A stretch of 64,000 nt of DNA from Thalassia testudinum (Eukaryota; Streptophyta; Magnoliopsida; Alismatales; Hydrocharitaceae). Within the stretch, counting starts at the first letter, position 1. Every line of letters begins with the position of its first letter. The position numbers and the translations under genes are program-made. This document shows positions 62,476 to 64,000 of the stretch, in pieces. The stretch is taken from contig JAZHRO010000036.1 of the NCBI GenBank assembly GCA_037157565.1, positions 140,732,501 through 140,796,500 of the forward strand, written 5' to 3'. Below the pieces are notes generated by a model, which searched no databases, was not told where the DNA came from, and saw only the letters and a program-made list of their open reading frames with translations.

Positions 62476-64000
62476 TTTTGATCTCAAATCTCATGTGGAA
62501 AAGAGAGTTCAGATTCGTAGAATTGGAGAAAATTACGCACTCCCCTCTTCTTGCCCCCTTTCTCGCTTTATAGAAAGAAGAGCTAACACATAGGGCATGT
62601 GGCTTTGGCTCCCCTTTGTTAGAGTGTTAATAAAGGAGAGGATTCACTCCTAAAAGCAACCAATCTAGGGTTTAATGCGATTCTCACCCTATTGGTCTTG
62701 CTTGCACTTGTTGCTCACTTGCTACTCTACTAAAAGAACCTTCTTTTGGTCTATCAATAAGTCGTTGGGTTGGGATAATGGAACGATGTAGTCAAATAGA
62801 AGAAGAGAACAACTCCTCTTTCATGTTGAAGTTTTGCTTCCCCCAAAAAAGACAAACCAACTACCTTGGAAATAGTGGATCTTTGAAGAAAGGGAATGGA
62901 GATAGATAGAGACGGAAACCTATGCTTGAGGAGGTAGGGGTAGATGATCAAGCCAATGGATTGTGAGTTCACCACCACTCAGAGGCTCAATCCCTATCAT
63001 TCACCCATCAATAAATAGGTCTTTCTTGGGGAAAGTAAGCTAGGAAATGAGGGAACGAACCTACGTGAGACCTGAGCCAACAAGTTGGGTGTTTCAGAAA
63101 CAAGTGAAGTTAAGGAGCTAAAATTGTTGCATAGATATTGGTTCCTAAACTCTACTCCATTCCACTTCTCCCATCACTCACCTCCCTTAGGGAAGACATT
63201 GTCTGTGCTTAGTTTTCCCGTTCTGCATCTCCTCAGGCAACCACTACGAAAAGCAAGTTAATCTGCTTTCGTTTTTGCTTCACCTCCTCTTTCCCCAGGG
63301 AATTTCCTGATTCAGGAAAGTAGATCGAAAGACAAGAATCCTCCTGTCATTCCTTTCATTGACCAATGGGCTTTTGCTACTTTATCAGTACCTCTAGTTC
63401 GGGCATTAATGAAAGTTGTTCTTAATGTTGCTTTCCTTAGAGGAAGGGTGGAGGCCCTTACTTGAATATGCTTTCCCGTTTTCTCCATTCATATATGTGC
63501 CAAATCTGTGAAAGCAGTGTAGAATAGGTCAAACAAGAGAGGTGAACTTTTGAAGACACAAAGCAGTTTATGCCTCCCTTATGACCGACCATAGCTCACT
63601 TGACTATTGTCAGCCCACTCTCATGCTCTTGCCACTTTTCTACCTTCTGGTGTTGTGGTAATTCTTGTGCTAATCTTTCTTCTTCCTTTCTCATTCTTGT
63701 GAAGTCCAATGAGAATAAGAGCTGGGAAGGACAAGCAACCCTAATCCCTTTCCCTGCTTTCCTAGTACTGAGTGTTGTACGTCTCCTCAATCCTATGTCA
63801 CTCTGCTGCTCCCTTGGGGAAATGAATGAAGCCTTATAAAAGAAGGTAAATTTGGGAAGAAAGAGTGGATATGACAACTTTTTTCTCTTAGGATTGCCAC
63901 TTCATGCCCTACGCCAAAAATATTATTCCTGAAAGGTGAAAACTGTTTCACACTAAGAAGGCAATGGTAATTTAAGTCCTATGTTTTTTTTCTGAGTAGA
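62476..64000. other. unassigned DNA, possibly organelle-derived
   Basis: No transposon or host coding region is recognised. The composition is more even than the flanking AT-rich introns and LTRs, and the style of the sequence (short CTTTCGTTTTTGCTTC- and GGGAACGAACC-like runs) recalls plant mitochondrial intergenic DNA. Open frames such as 63596-63877 show no domain. This is an impression and not a match. Confidence 0.25.

Noticed and set aside
1..64000. CRISPR arrays, tRNA or rRNA genes
   Set aside because: No regularly spaced short repeats, no cloverleaf with A and B boxes that I could trace, and no rRNA-like blocks were seen. The only tRNA-related sequences are retrotransposon primer sites.

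Overview
This window is nuclear DNA of a flowering plant. It holds one recognisable host gene, part of a group I WRKY transcription factor on the minus strand (about 6.0-7.2 kb) with canonical plant introns. Almost everything else is layered transposable elements: Ty1/Copia LTR elements, one Athila-like Ty3/Gypsy element with a tRNA-Asp type primer site, L1-type LINEs, one RTE-type LINE and a possible Helitron. I see no bacterial-style operons, rRNA, tRNA or CRISPR. The species cannot be told from the sequence.

Layout, left to right. 1-2810: 3' part of a Copia element. 3349-5813: a small non-autonomous LTR element carrying a tandemly duplicated GC-rich insert that resembles a piece of plastid pyruvate dehydrogenase E2. 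6021-7173: two WRKY exons. 8446-10924: a 5'-truncated L1-type LINE with an 11-bp target-site duplication (TSD). 10954-16102: a possible Helitron end pair enclosing a minus-strand Copia (11251-15273). 17356-21890: a decayed Copia. 23116-28555: a minus-strand Copia holding a LINE fragment (25470-26421). 28786-31983: a full-length RTE-type LINE with a perfect 17-bp TSD. 32001-34445: low-information host DNA with a diverged tandem duplication. 34446-52452: a minus-strand Copia split by Copia remnants (34772-37247) and by a complete 11.1-kb Athila-like element (41053-52183, TSD GGAAC). 52453-53345: a LINE fragment. 53371-62462: one minus-strand L1-type LINE (about 5.4 kb without its insertions), cut by another LINE (53709-54730), a solo LTR (54967-55438) and a 2.2-kb LTR element with only a gag gene (57867-60083). 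62476-64000: unassigned DNA, possibly organellar in origin.

All element coding regions carry stop codons or frameshifts, so none looks autonomous. Many changes are G-to-A or C-to-T, including repeated Asp-to-Asn changes at reverse transcriptase and protease active sites, as expected from long-term cytosine methylation. The most useful observations are structural: reading frames that resume exactly across nested insertions, a 3'-terminal hairpin shared by all five L1-type copies, a palindrome around the TATA box in the Copia LTRs, the captured lipoyl-domain fragment, and the gag-only element.
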